Shown: positions 1-12,115 of the stretch, in pieces
Position numbering within the stretch: the stretch's first letter is position 1
How the letters are laid out: each line of letters opens with the position of its first letter
Assembly (NCBI GenBank): GCA_018873245.2
Contig: JAEMBT020000009.1
Span: 8,989,288 to 9,053,287, forward strand
Reading direction: 5' to 3'
DNA from: Archegozetes longisetosus
Taxonomy: Eukaryota > Arthropoda > Arachnida > Sarcoptiformes > Trhypochthoniidae
Length of the DNA: 64,000 nt
Notes under the pieces: generated by a model
What the model was told of the DNA's origin: nothing
Seen by the model: the letters and a program-made list of their open reading frames with translations, nothing else
Databases searched by the model: none
Position numbers and translations under genes: made by a program

Positions 1-710
1 GTCGACTTTGAATCCATCAGCTTGTGATCGAAGATAATATCAGAAGTCAACTTATTACATAAAATAGATTTTTTGGTACCTTTGATAATTCTAAAATCCG
101 CCGGATTTCTATCTCCACCCTTCACTTCAACGATATCTCCGACAACTATTTGTTCGGCCTTGATTGTGATCTTCTGACCATCTCTGATAACAGTGGCCGT
201 TTGCGGGACCAAATTCTTAAAGGATTTCATAATAGCCGAAGACTTGGTCTCTTGATAGTAAGCGAAAATACCAGTAACTATGACAACTACGGCTAATACG
301 AAACCTAAATATAACTGTTAAAACAAAATTAGATCCATCTTCAAACAGATTTTCATAAAAACTCAAATTAAATCAAGCATTACATTATCGGGTGGCGCGT
401 CTTGATTTCCGGCTGCGTCGATGCCATAGGCGAAGAAACAGAGAATAGATCCGATCCAAAGAAGTGCCGAAAAGCCTCCAAACAGTTGTTTGCAAAACTT
501 GACCCATCCGGGTGTTTGTGGCGGTGGCCTCAACGCATTGGGTCCGTCGCGCACCAGGTTCTGCATAGCCTGGAGTTGAGTCAGGCCTTTGTCCGGATTG
601 GTGTTAAGTCTTGCGTAGAGATCTTCGATGGCGATTGAGTGCTCATCCATTTTGATCTCCTTCTTCAACTCCCCATAGTCTAATCTTTTCTTTTTGTGTT
701 TTAATGTCAT
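1..710 (-). CDS. Na+/K+-ATPase alpha-like P-type ATPase, 5' part (partial)
   Basis: First two coding exons of a P-type ATPase alpha subunit, a plasma-membrane cation pump family. Exon 1 is 710-384, exon 2 is 314 to the window edge; the 69-base intron has GTAATG and AACAG ends and joins ...PDN to LYLGFVL in frame. The N-terminal cytoplasmic stretch, the family motifs ERDGPNAL-like (VRDGPNAL), [17 protein letters not shown]1, TM2 and the [11 protein letters not shown] stretch all match Na+/K+-ATPase. An in-frame stop lies just upstream of the ATG at 710, so this start or an unseen 5' exon is used. Oddity: where the actuator domain should read LTGES, this frame reads LTSDI (around 30-35 codes as LT-S-D-I-I), so the catalytic TGES loop is not visible. 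Either this is a divergent, possibly non-pumping paralogue or the exon ends earlier at a weak GTACC donor near 73. The remainder lies outside the window. Confidence 0.85.
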
Positions 711-1173
711 CTTCAGTTAATTATCAATTACTTAACTATTGATATTCAACTGAGGTGATTGATCGAAACAAAGTCTCACTTAGCTGAACGCTCTGCTTTT
801 GGAGGGAAATTGCATTAATGGAAATCCTATTGTTTTTAGCCAAAATTTTGATACACTATTTGAGCTTCAATGGAAGGAAGTATTTAACAAAACATAGTTC
901 CTCTTATACATGCAATACTTTTATTACGTATAGTATTAGTTCATAAATATGCTTCAACTGTATTATCAATTCATCCGAAAAATATTAATAGGCTTTGATT
1001 TACAATGAAATCTCGTAACGACTAAACTGTCATACTTCTATATTTGACCTAATTGTTCAAATGATTTTAATATTTTGACGTAAGTATCAAACAAAATAAA
1101 CTAGTTACTAGATTTCTAAATATTCAATAAGACATCACTATCTATATATTTCTTTATCTTCTTCAATATCTGT
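711..1173. other. intergenic, nothing recognised
   Basis: AT-rich stretch between the ATPase-like start and the last exon of the gustatory receptor. I see no open frame, RNA gene or repeat structure in it; it should contain the ATPase promoter. Confidence 0.4.
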
Positions 1174-2828
1174 CTAAGTTTGTTGATTAAACTCAACAAC
1201 CGGTGGTTCATTTGGCTCACTCCTTGTCTTTAATTCAGATTGTGTTACATCCATGAATAAAAGAAAGAACGATCCAATCATTAGTAAAGCCTAAAATGTT
1301 TGAAGGATTAGTTTTATAAAAATTATTGATTTTCAAATTATAACTTAATAATCCGTGATAGCAACTAGAAACAGACCGTTGTTATGTCAACCTGCCTGTG
1401 ATGCGCATCTATTGTCAAATTTAATCTTAGATTTCCTTCGACTACTATAATGAATATTCTATAAGCTTGTTAATATCTCAATATTATCATCTGGTGGAAA
1501 GCATGTTATCACAACTCATCACTTCTGATTGCTATCAACAATTATTAAGCTTTAGAGTATACATGAAAAAAGTTATCATAAGTAACGGTGAATAAGTCCC
1601 AACACGTGAAGCCAATGGTTGGTCCACCTAAGCGTTGAATGTAGATTTGGAGTTGAGTTTTAAGAACGAGTGGCATTTTATTCTGAGATACAGAATTCAG
1701 AGCCGAATAAGAATCGTGAGCCTGTTATCGGAGAATATAAAAGTTTAATAGCTTGTTCCATCAAAAATCAACAATAATCACCTCATTAGCGACTCCACCT
1801 GCAGAAAATGTTGTTATACTGAAACCACCGAAGAGAGCAAAAACTAAGGCCAACAATACCATTCTCATAATGAAAATCATTTCTCCAAAAATAATCAAAT
1901 TGATGGTAAAGCAGATGGAGAAGAGATAAATTACAAAAGTTAGAACCATATTGAACTGCCAGAATTCATTGTATTTATGAATTTCTTTGCAAATCTCGTT
2001 GTGAGTCGTCATAAATAAATTAATTTTCTGATGAGATATTTCTGGATCCGTGTTTTCATTTGACTCCAAGTATTTTGCAATTTCATTGGTCTTTTGAAAT
2101 TTGAGGATAAAGTAATAACAAACTTGATGAAAGATAGTCATAATACCGAAATGTATGGCAATCGTATAATAAACCCAAATCAGTGAAAGCGTAGCCCAAA
2201 TATATCCGTACGGGACCAGCTTATCTTCAGGCCAGAGTTTGCCAAATATGAAAGTAAAACCACAAAGAGCAGCCAATGTCACGATGCGAGTCATAAATTT
2301 ACAGGCCCATAAAGTAATCAAAACTCTCTGCCAGAAATGAGCCGCTTGTTCATGTCCGAGTTTAACAACATCAGGCTTTAATGCTCCCTTGCAAACCTCG
2401 AAAGGTTTGAGCCAGGAAAACTCGGATCTTTTTCTCCTGGCGTAGAAGAAGGTAGCAGAAGCTGCACCAACAAATGACCAAAGAGTTAATGGCAAGTGAT
2501 AATAGATTCTGCTGCCTGGTAGGTATGCTGCAAAGTCACCAATAAATACAGGACTTATGTAATGGTCAGGCATTATAATGCAGAAGAGCCATTTGAAAAA
2601 CATAAGCCACTCAAGCATTATTACTAGCTTCTGATGCGTTGATCTCCAAAATCCCCGACCTTTTGTAGCTTTTGTACCGAATGGTTGAGAAAGAAGACCC
2701 CATGAAATAAGATTAGAATCGATACGGACTTTAGTTAAAGTCTCCAAAGGAGTTCTGGCTTGATCTGATTTACTAAAATACCCTATTACACGCGCTATGA
2801 ATTTAGCTTTAGATGTTGAGCTTGGCAT
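1174..2828 (-). CDS. gustatory receptor (arthropod GR family)
   Basis: Seven-transmembrane chemoreceptor of the arthropod insect-type gustatory receptor family, expected in the dendrite membrane of sensory neurons. Exon 1 2828-1782 (349 codons), exon 2 1721-1563 (53), exon 3 1290-1174 (38 plus stop), about 440 aa. Exon 1 has at least five hydrophobic segments. The diagnostic part is the C-terminus: ...VANE joins AHDSYSALNSV, then QLQIYIQRLGGPTIGFTCWD and a last TM segment (ALLMIGSFFLLF) in exon 3, the same phase-0 exon pattern seen at the end of many GR genes. The continuous frame of exon 1 ends in a spurious stop at 1761 inside intron 1. Intron 2 (1562-1291) contains a complete MITE whose right end abuts the GTATAC donor. 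No ligand can be inferred. The tail after TM7 is long and polar (about 25 residues). Confidence 0.8.
1342..1550. mobile_element. MITE family 1, copy 1 (in GR intron 2)
   Basis: Non-autonomous inverted-repeat element of about 209 bp. Its two ends are inverted copies of CTTAATAATNNNTGATAGCAA, and the interior is clearly similar to 14836-15044 (shared blocks such as GTCAANCTGCCT and GAATATTCTAT). No coding capacity. Confidence 0.75.
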
Positions 2829-2941
2829 TTTTGGAATCGAAATTAGGCGAAATTTAAGTCAAGTACACAATCATATATTGAATCATCTCATATATGTTAG
2901 TAGGTACCTATGCTGCGTATTTAGCTATCTAGCTGTCTATA

Positions 2942-3085
2942 TGCAGCTAAACCTCTCTATGTCGAACCCGTAGTTAAACCCCTCTTAAAAAGGAAAAAAA
3001 TTGAGCCTTAATTTCCTATGAATTTATTTATACCTTTATAAAAAAAAGCTTAACTTCATGTTCAAAATAGACAAGTTTTACTGTA
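2942..3085. mobile_element. pogo/Tigger-like MITE family 2, copy 1
   Basis: 144-bp element with imperfect inverted ends of about 38 bp starting TNCAGNTAAACCT. It is flanked by TA, the target of Tc1/mariner-pogo elements. Related copies lie at 6044-6224 and 18827-18953. It sits just upstream of the gustatory receptor gene. Confidence 0.65.
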
Positions 3086-4007
3086 TTATTAATTGTATGA
3101 TAGTCATAAAGATTCAACTCAACTTATGATTGACAATCACGAAGATTTATAATTTAAAATTCATTATAATAAAGTAAACTTTGCAAATATATATGAACGT
3201 TAACATTAAAAGCTATTAGTGTAAAGCTATCGTTATATTCTATCTACAATGATTTTATACACAAACAAGTTACTCTCATTAAGTTTTCAAATTGAGAATC
3301 ATTAGAGAAAAGCGCAATGTGTGTAAGAGTATGGGGAAACAGTATAAGTTTAAAAGCATAGAGTAGAGTAATACACATTCAAGGTTAGCCTTCACTCTTA
3401 CTAACAGCATTAACACTATTTGAAAAGTTAGCTAACTATTAATTTAGCAACATTAACATGAATCGATATGTTGTCAATTTGGGTTTAAACAATCTTTTTT
3501 AAATAAGATATTGAAAATCCTATAACCAGAGATATACCGTTCTTGATATACATATTTTTCGTAAGAAATTTGTAATATTTACAAATGTATAGCTCAACAA
3601 TGAATATAATTTTATTTAAATATTTATTTATAAGTTTATGTGTATATTAATTAAACACTTCATTTATAGAATTAATTTCATAACAATTCAAACTTGAACT
3701 GGAAGTGTTAAACTAAAAATTGAGAACCATTCTAATAGAATAGAAAAACAATGATACATTTTGCAAATACTGCATCTTAGTGACCGCAAATAATAATCTC
3801 TGACTCAAAATAAGCTTAGCAAAAAGTACGCTTTATGGATAATGAGTTAAAATCAATAAGTACATATGAAAACAATTGATAATTACGTGATGACAATTTC
3901 TAATACTCATAAATGGGATTAACCAACAGAAGAATCAAACACAAATCTAACAGAGAGTGCAGTGACATTAGAGCCAAGTGCAGAGCAGTTAGAACGTTAA
4001 AGTCAAA
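3086..4007. other. intergenic, divergent promoter region
   Basis: AT-rich DNA between the divergent gustatory receptor and beta-helix genes. I see no gene. A capped-site-like AGAGTGCAGTGACATT stretch lies around 3953-3968 shortly before the beta-helix start, but no clear TATA box. Confidence 0.35.
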
Positions 4008-5341
4008 ATGATGATATTTAGAACAGATGTAAAAAACATAATTAAAATAAGTTGTTTCATAAACTTAATATGCGTGATAAGTTGTGCAATATATTCAGTG
4101 TCAACATCTTCTCAATTACTTAATGCTATTAATAGGGTTAAACCTGGAGATGTGATACAACTAAGTAATGCGACTTTTAGGGGAGCTTTTCGTACTGAAC
4201 GCAGTGGTAGCCCTAACTCAATGATTGTACTCGAAGGCAATTATCAAACAATCATCTCTAATAAAGAAGGAGTAGGATTACATCTACGAAGAGCAAATTA
4301 CTGGCATTTTAAAGGTTTTATAATCGCAAACTCGAGAAAAGGAATAATTATGGAAAAGTCAAGCAATAATATAGTAGAGAGAGTAAGAATCGAAAATGTT
4401 GATGAGGAAGGAATGCATATTTATGATGATAGCAGTGATAATGTTATTCGTGAAAGTATGATTCTTATGACTGGCATCAAATCTGCTACTCATGGAGAAG
4501 CTATTGTTATTGGCAGAGATTATCGACACTGGTTTGGACGACATCCTGATCAAAGTGACCGCAATATTATTATTAATAATAGGCTTGGACCTGGATTTAC
4601 CACTGAGGCTGTAGTGCTTAATGAGGGAACATGCTGTGGCCTATTGGCGAGGAATCAATTCGATGGACATGGAATGAGCGATAAAAATGGATACGGATGT
4701 TGGGTCAAGATTAAGGGTGATAGATATCGTATTGAACATAATCAAGGAATTGCAAGTGTTAGTGAAGGATTTATGGTAAATAAGGTTTAGTATAGAACCG
4801 ATTCTTTAATCTTTGGGTGACTTTCGTACTATGAGAGCGGTCCCTCTAACGAGTGAGTATTATTAGAAGAGCCCAACTCAACAGTCCTCTACCGCTTAGG
4901 AGTTTTTCCTTGCATGTTAAGCTCGAACATGAAACAATCGGTTCTGAATAAGAGATTAATTAAAGTTTTACAGCAAAATAAGCTAAAACAAACTGATTTG
5001 TGCAGGTAATCACTCCCAAACCTCTAAAGATAGGTGGATGTGAGAATATATTTGAGCAGAATTCCTGTGATCTTCAGTCAAATGGCTATTGTATTAAAGT
5101 AGTTGACGGGAACAAATGTGGAAATATTGTCTATTCAGATAATGCATACAGTGCTGGACTGGCACTGACCAATATTCCAATAACAAGAAAGAGTCGCTCA
5201 TATAAACTAAGTTTCATAACTGATGAAATCAATTTGCCATTGATAATAGCGTTTACTTTTATGCCATCTCTGTTCATAATAGTTGGTTTGATTTTGTACT
5301 TCCGTCCGCGCCCTAATAATACAGTACCACTTATTAAATAA
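4008..5341 (+). CDS. right-handed beta-helix protein with signal peptide and C-terminal membrane anchor
   Basis: Exon 1 4008-4775 and exon 2 5006-5341 join in phase 0 (SEGFM to VITPKP), giving about 367 aa. There is a hydrophobic signal segment at residues ~10-30, then SSQLLNAINRVKPGDVIQL, the typical opening of parallel beta-helix polysaccharide lyases and related proteins, then repeated short-strand turns. A WVKIKGDRYRIEHN...EGF block and a CGN...GLALTNI block follow; both are characteristic of a beta-helix family common in actinobacteria, fungi and oomycetes. A hydrophobic segment near the C-terminus (about residues 340-357) followed by RPRP suggests a single-pass membrane anchor. Carbohydrate binding or cleavage is plausible, but I cannot identify a catalytic site. 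The intron (4776-5005) is intron-like in length for this window, so it is not a bacterial contaminant. The distribution suggests horizontal origin (inference). Confidence 0.7.
4794..4950. repeat. inverted repeat within beta-helix gene intron
   Basis: AGAACCGATT near 4796 and its exact inverse AATCGGTTCT near 4937 bound a ~150-bp stretch that fills most of the intron. It may be a small MITE, but I saw no second copy. Confidence 0.35.
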
Positions 5342-7772
5342 TCCGAACTCTTTATACATGACCGATAAGTTTTATAAATCAATCAGTTGTTATCCTCACG
5401 TCCCATTATATGCTCCAATTGTGTCAATATATTGAAATTTGAAAATATTCCTAACTCTCAATCTAATTTATAAACTCGTTATGAAATTTATGTTTTTATC
5501 TCATCCTCACTGAAGTAGCTTTAGTTTTGACCTAAGACTGTATTGCAGCATCTCTTGATAGAGCAGATCAATGCCTCAATATTGGACAAACATTCTTGTC
5601 AGTTCACTATATTTCTGTTTGTACATAAAGTTGGACTAGCAAAAGATGTAATAATACCGTCTCACTGATGAGTCAAACACAGAAGCCAAGAAAATATTGA
5701 TTTAAGAAAAATATTTCAACTAATTGTAGCGAAGTAAAGATGTAAAGAATGAAAAGAAAATAAATGAATAATAAATTAAATAAAATAAGATGAAGTGTGC
5801 AAGCGCAACATAAAAGAAGCAAAATTATGGAAAACTTTAAAGATGTAAAAGCTAAACAAAATCAATTCATAAAATTTATAATCCTTCATCCATAAGAATC
5901 CAAATATAGCATATAATAATTTACTATTCTTTGTTTATGTTGGTAATAATGATCTTCTTGTAAGACTTCCTGCGATGTTTAGTTTATTTGGGTTTATTAT
6001 AGAGTGATCTGAACGGAATGAAAGCACATTTGCTTCATGTCTGTACAGTAAAACCTGTCTAACATATTACAATCAAACCTGTCTAATACACTACAATCTA
6101 ATTATGACATATAGTTAAGTTATGAAAAACAAACTAAACAGATCTATAGAAAATAAAGGTATATATTTTGTTGTATACTATAAACCAATCAATTGTAAGT
6201 AGAAGCTAGATGAGTTTAACTGTACTAGAAATAGTGTTCACTTTCATTTTTGATGCTTTTTCAATGAACTCAGCGGTTTGCCTCTATGTTTATTTATCAA
6301 TTGCAATCTAATTGCGTTCGTATCAACTATCAGATCCATTTGACTCTTACACCTGCCATTGACTCTGTACTTAATACCCTCAATAATTTTGGTATATTGT
6401 TTCAAATTATTGTAAATACATTATCATAACTAGATTAAAAACTCTTATCTTTGATCTCCTATCTACATAATGGGTAGTCATCTTTAAAGTGCGGTTTTAC
6501 CGTACATTAGGTACTCTGGTTTATAATGGATTTGTTGTAATCGAATTATATAGTTGAATCTGTTTTATGGCTAAGATTATCAGTTTTTCTGATCTGCTAC
6601 CCATCTGCGCTTTAGACAAGCAAGCTAGATATGCATTACCCAATACAATTCATCTTCACTATACATCAAAACTTACGCTAAAAGCATATAAGCATATAAA
6701 AGCATAGAAACATCAAATTTTGAATTTAGAAGCGTGATTATTCATCTTTCTAAGTCGTACTATTATGTCTCTATATCGATCAGTTATGATAATTAGTCAG
6801 AAATTGAAGTGCACATTAAAATAAAGCTAATAAAGCTCAGAATTGATATTTGATTACTTAGCTCTCAAAACATCTTCAAATAATAGTATTTCAAAAATTT
6901 CGCATCATATTAAGCTGAATAAAATCTTAACTTTATAGAATAAAAAAGCCATTGAGTAACGAAAGTATTAGAGAGCTCTAACAAGTTTATCAGAGAGGAA
7001 GTGAAACTACTTGACAAAGACTCTTGAGCGTCTGCTGAGTTGAGCCAACAATGTTCTTATTCTGATGGCAACACTTAATAGACAACAGATTTGCTTGTTG
7101 ATACTTGTTTTAATTGATCTGACAAATATTTTTCTAATTTCAAAGTCTATTGTTTCTAAATGATTGACTCTAGTTTCATTGTAATTAGTTGTTATTGAAG
7201 ATAAAACATAGTTATATTCTTACACATTTATTTTAATTAGATAAGTCATGCATTAGTTTGTTTCTAACCTTAAAGAGTTCAACTTATTTGATAATTCATT
7301 CAACACAAGTAATAACTAATTATCTCTTTTCTAATTTTATTTTAATTATTGTTTTAGTTCATTCATATTTGAAAACAATGAGAAAAATAAGCATTTATTG
7401 ACACCTAAAACATATCTCAAATATTACTTAACAAGACTTAAACTGAAGCTGAAATATGAATGAATAAGTGTTATGCGATAACGAGTTATTACTAGTATTC
7501 ATTCAATTGAGGGATTTATCCAATTATATTGCACTCACTTATTAACTATAATTATCTGGACTTTTAATCATTAATAGTAATTCATTTTATTAATCATGCT
7601 TTCATGTCAAATTTATACAGTATTTACATAATAACTGTAGATTATATAATACGAAGTGGTTAGTATTGCGCAGTTTGTAGAGTGTCCAGGTAATCATATG
7701 ATCGCTTAGTTTGTACAACATTTAACACGATCATAGAATTACTTAGGTTGTTGTGAAAAGTATTTCAGGTGA
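5342..7772. other. intergenic, gene-poor; holds one MITE
   Basis: 2.4 kb of AT-rich DNA between the 3' ends of the beta-helix gene and Hand. Apart from the MITE at 6044-6224 I see no open frame longer than chance, no RNA gene and no clear repeat. Confidence 0.4.
6044..6224. mobile_element. pogo/Tigger-like MITE family 2, copy 2
   Basis: 181-bp element with inverted ends TACAGTAAAACCTGTCTAAC and the complement of TACAGTTAAACTCATCTAGC. The block AATCAAACCTGTCTAA repeats inside the left end. Same end sequence as 2942-3085 and 18827-18953. Confidence 0.7.
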
Positions 7773-9916
7773 TCACTGGGAGTCGTGTTGCTTCAATTCC
7801 AAAGCCCAAACATGTTGCGGCCACCCTGTTCTGCATCTGGCTTTACCATTTGCATTGCAATTCATATTATTTGATGTGTTCGAACTTATTTTCATCGCTT
7901 CCTATTTCAGAGACAAACAATTGATGCCTTATTTGACCCCAAAACAATAACATGCATTTATTGGAAATGACTTAGTTTCTATAATTTAATACTTATACAA
8001 TTATGACTCTATACTGACAAACTAATCAAATTAATCTACTTTCTTCGAGTATATCTGTAGGCACTGGGGACTGAGGCATCCCCGGAGATTCTCTCAATGT
8101 TTAAACATAGGTCTGATAAAAATATTGGCAAAAACTTGAATCTGTATTAATTTAATGCATCGATTGATTGTTTATTGTTAAGGACCAATAACGAGTTAGC
8201 AGATATTTTGGTGTAAACTAGCGTTGCCTCTGAGCATTTTATTTGGTAATTTTGATGCAGTCTGACTATAGCAGTGGTAATAAGTATAGTAAAAGAATGA
8301 TATGAAATAAAAAGAAAGAGTAGATAAGAAGTTTTTTAGATTCAAAAGGAAGTCAAAAGTACTATAAATATAAGATCTAGTGATGAAGACTTAGTCATCA
8401 TTATGAATATAAACAAAAAGCGTTTACATTCTTAAGAAGTAAACATGTCTTGAAGATAGGCACCAAATTAGTGATTAATGTCGTATTTAAAACAAACAAA
8501 ATAATCGAGAGAATTTTTTAGATTAAAATTGCGATTCAAGTCCATAAGGAATTTAGAAATAGTCACTTCAAGTCCATAAGGAATTTAGAAATAGTTACTT
8601 CAACTTGAGCCTAAAATAGCAGTTTAAGTGCATAAGGAATTAGTTACTCGAGTCGAGCTTATGTGAAACACATTAGAAAAGTTTTACGATATTGAAGACA
8701 CAAGTTTTGACCCGATACACAAAAATTCGTATTGCAGTTCTCAAATTACAGGCTTTTTAGAGTGGGCAATAAAACAGTTCAACAAACAGTTTCATATTAT
8801 CGCTATTTTGCTAATTTTAAAATCACTTATTTCCCGGTCATCAATAGTTTCCGATCAAAAATCTTTAAGTGTTTAAGATGACTAACTCGATAATCAGTTT
8901 TATTAACCTAAAGTATTTATCTATTTAAACTTTAGTCAATTTACATTTTAAATGGTATTTGAAATACACTTCAAAGCAACCTGTTTAATCATTTCAGTTT
9001 TGTGTAGTCTAACCTAACCTAATCATCTAAAGCTATGCTAGATTTGAATCAGCTATCGATTTAGATTTAGGACCTAATTTTCAATTAAAATAATCGTAAT
9101 TGCCACTAAACATCAAAGATTACACTTTTAAATCAATTCCAAATATGATGGTTAGCATAACAAGTAAAATGTAGTCTTAGATGAATCTAAATTAGATATA
9201 AAAGATGTAAAAGAGAAAGTTAGAAAAATAAATACCTGAACGGTTTCTCGATTGTTTCTTTTATTATTAGAAGGTAAATCAGCTCTAAAACCTTCACTCA
9301 ACAACTTATAACTAGTTTCCGATGGTCCATCTAATAACTCCATTAAGTAAGCGATATAACTGGTGGCCAATCTTAAAGTTTTAATTTTAGAGAGCTTAGT
9401 ATCAGCGGGAACATTAGGAATACAATCGCGCAGATTGGCGAACGCACTATTGATAGATTGTGTTCGTCGTCGTTCTTTCTTATTGGCAGTAACTCTTCTT
9501 TTGACAATTCTGACCGTACCTGTGGTTCTATTAGTTATAGTAATAGTGCCGTTACATTCTGATGTAGTAATATTGCTGTTGGCCTCAGGCATTGCCTCAG
9601 ATATCGTTTCTATTTTTGTTGACTCGTGTCCGAAGTAATGATCGTCGCATTCAGCTTCAGATCCATAAGCGCTAAATTGTCTATTAATTGGACTCACCGG
9701 TGGAGACGAGTATTTACTTAACCAGTTTTGCTTTGAATAATAACCCGATTGTTCATACATTGGCACCGACGCTGAATTTTCGTATCTATAATGATGAAAG
9801 GGATCGTTGGTCTGGTGGTGATAATGAGCAAATGGTGCTGAAGACGAAGCAAAGCTTAAATCCATTGTAAGTATATACTGTAAGTGTTTGAACAAATCTG
9901 GATTAAGACTTGTCAC
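7773..9916 (-). CDS. Hand: Hand bHLH transcription factor
   Basis: Nuclear bHLH factor that dimerises with Daughterless/E proteins and, in arthropods and vertebrates, acts in heart and visceral mesoderm development. Exon 1 ends at 9236 (RETVQ, donor GTATTT); exon 2 is 7901-7773 and joins in phase 0. The bHLH is nearly identical to HAND1/2: [20 protein letters not shown], then [20 protein letters not shown]. Exon 2 encodes the second Hand signature, [15 protein letters not shown], at the C-terminus, which settles the identity. Two starts are possible: ATG at 9916 (269 aa) or ATG at 9865 (MDLSFASS, 252 aa); I favour the second because its context resembles other Hand N-termini. The 1.33-kb intron carries a tandem repeat (8533-8650). 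The N-terminal half is rich in His, Tyr and Ser, as usual for Hand. Confidence 0.93.
8533..8650. repeat. tandem repeat in Hand intron
   Basis: Two and a half copies of a unit of about 36 bp containing TTCAAGTCCATAAGGAATTT. The third copy is degenerate. Confidence 0.75.
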
Positions 9917-11512
9917 ATCACTGGATCAAGTTGAAGATCACATCTGAGGAGAGTAAGCTTATCAATGAGTGATTATCCTAAGCGGTAATGGATGAAACGA
10001 GGGAGTGAGCTAGCGCGCCATGCGTTTAAGTAATTGGCAGTTGTGTATTGTTGGGGAGGAGTTGTGTATTGTTGGGGAAGTGGCTCTCCTCCTAGTAGCG
10101 CAAACTGTGAATAAAGCTATCGTGCCAGAGCTCTCGCTTAATAATAATGATTAATGAGGATTAGAGTGAAATATGCGATCGCATTACTGTATAACACAAT
10201 AATACAATTACGTAAGTTTGATATTATAATAAAGACCGCCATATGTGGTGGTAATACAAGATTATTTGTATAATTGAATAAATGCATTAAATTATTATGC
10301 ATTCCAATAATACCAGTGTTTAACATGTGCCGCTATAAGTGAACTCTTATATTAGTTCAATTGCCAACATGAAATATATTTACATCTAACCACTATTGTT
10401 TGCTTTTTAGACAATTTGCCAATATCATTATTTATATATTCCATTAGTACTCTCTTTGTGACTAAATTAGAGTTACAATTACTATATAAAGTGACTTCTT
10501 GTGGCATATTGGTTCTGGATAAGGATCTTATTCTAGCACAACTAGTGTCTGAATCTAATGTTGTACTAAAAAAACAAAATCTTAAGATAAGTCATAAAAA
10601 ATGCTAAGTTAATGAACATAAACTACACTGAAATGTGATGTGTTTTGTAACTTTTGGCAGGTATAAAACCTATTATCTAAAAGATGAAGGTAGTGAATAA
10701 AACTTAAACAATAGAAAAATATAAAACGATTTCACAAGAATTCATAACAAATAATTAGCTTAAAAGTTAAAACATTGATTAATAGATCAAATAATTGATA
10801 ATTGATGAGTAGAAACTAAACCAGCTCATGAAATAATACATCGTTTGTGAAGTAATGGTTTTGGTTTAGCCTTGTTTTTAACTCAAATAAATCTAAATCA
10901 ATTGAGAGTATTTTCAAATTAAAGTCATAATTTAGCAAGGTAACTCTAGATTTGAGTCCGTTTGAGTCCTTTTGAGTTAGTTTGAGTCCGATTTAGACTT
11001 TAAGAAAGTAAGAGATATGGAAAATATTTGGAGTCTATTACCTAAACAATAGTGAAACTTAAGGTCTAAATAATTTATAATACATAGAGCCAAACTACTG
11101 AATTGAAAGTAGTTCTTAAAAACAATGTATTTGGTTTGGGCGTATAACCAGTAAGCGTATACTTAATAACTTTCACAATAACTATTAGACTCACAAGTCA
11201 GTCATTGAGAATAGGCCACAAAATCGAGCAAAGTACTCCCCCGTAATCATATAACTGGCTTATTATAGTTCAAACAATCATTTTCAGCTATAACTCCTTA
11301 ACAATTACTAGAATAGTTAGACTTCTTTTATGCTTCAATGTTAAGATAGTTGACTTTCTACTCTATTTTTCAACGTTTATATTGGCTAACTTTTCAAATA
11401 ATGGTACTTTTATTATAGTTTAAGTCGATTTGTGTTCAACTGAAATAGTCTGTAGACGTAGTAATAGTTAGTGAAAAACTGACTGTATATAGTGTTTAAG
11501 TTAGGTTAGATG

Positions 11513-11775
11513 GCATAAAGTAGTATCTGTGATCGTATTTGAAGGAGAGATAGGTCTTTGTAGCGCAGTAAGGTCAATATATAGTTATAAGATAATTTTG
11601 TGTAAAGTAATATTTGTGATGATGTTTCAACAAAAGATAGGCCATTATAGCATTGTAAAGACGCTATATAGCTATGAGACAAAATAGCATAAAGTAGTAT
11701 CTATAATGATATTTGAACGAGAAATAGGTCTTTATAGCAAAACAAAGAAGATATATATTTATAAGAGAAGGAAAA
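11513..11775. repeat. minisatellite, ~88-bp unit, three copies
   Basis: Three diverged copies beginning NNNTAAAGTANTATNTNTNAT and containing GATAGGNCNTTNTAGC start near 11513, 11599 and 11686. Similarity between copies is roughly 70 percent by eye. Confidence 0.6.
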
Positions 11776-12017
11776 GAAAGAATCTAAATATCTGTGATGA
11801 TTATAGCTTTATGGTATGATATTCTACACTACAATTTAGCAACTCTTTTCTAAGCTAGCTTATAATATAAGTCATATAAGTAATAAAGAATATGATTTAG
11901 GCTATTTTCAAACTTAAACTATTTTTTGTTGGAAATCAATCATACTTGATTATTGTTATTATTTGTAATAGACTAAAATTCATCTTCAAATTCTAGTGTT
12001 TTGCATATCTGATTGAG

Positions 12018-12115
12018 TTATAAGACTTATAACTGATAAATATATCGAAATACTTATAACTGATATATATATGTATCAAAAGACTTATAACTAATACATA
12101 TATATATCCAAAGCC
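12018..12115. repeat. tandem repeat, ~35-bp unit
   Basis: Three copies of a unit starting ACTTATAACTGATAAATATAT, each followed by an AT-rich spacer. Confidence 0.6.

Noticed and set aside
1761..1781. End of the gustatory receptor at the stop at 1761
   Set aside because: The conserved C-terminal exons 2 and 3 follow after a GTGATT donor; the stop lies in intron 1.
7753..7950. Plus-strand frame with a galaxin-like CC...CCG motif and hydrophobic tail
   Set aside because: It lies antisense to the last exon of Hand ([15 protein letters not shown] on the minus strand), which explains the conserved base pattern.
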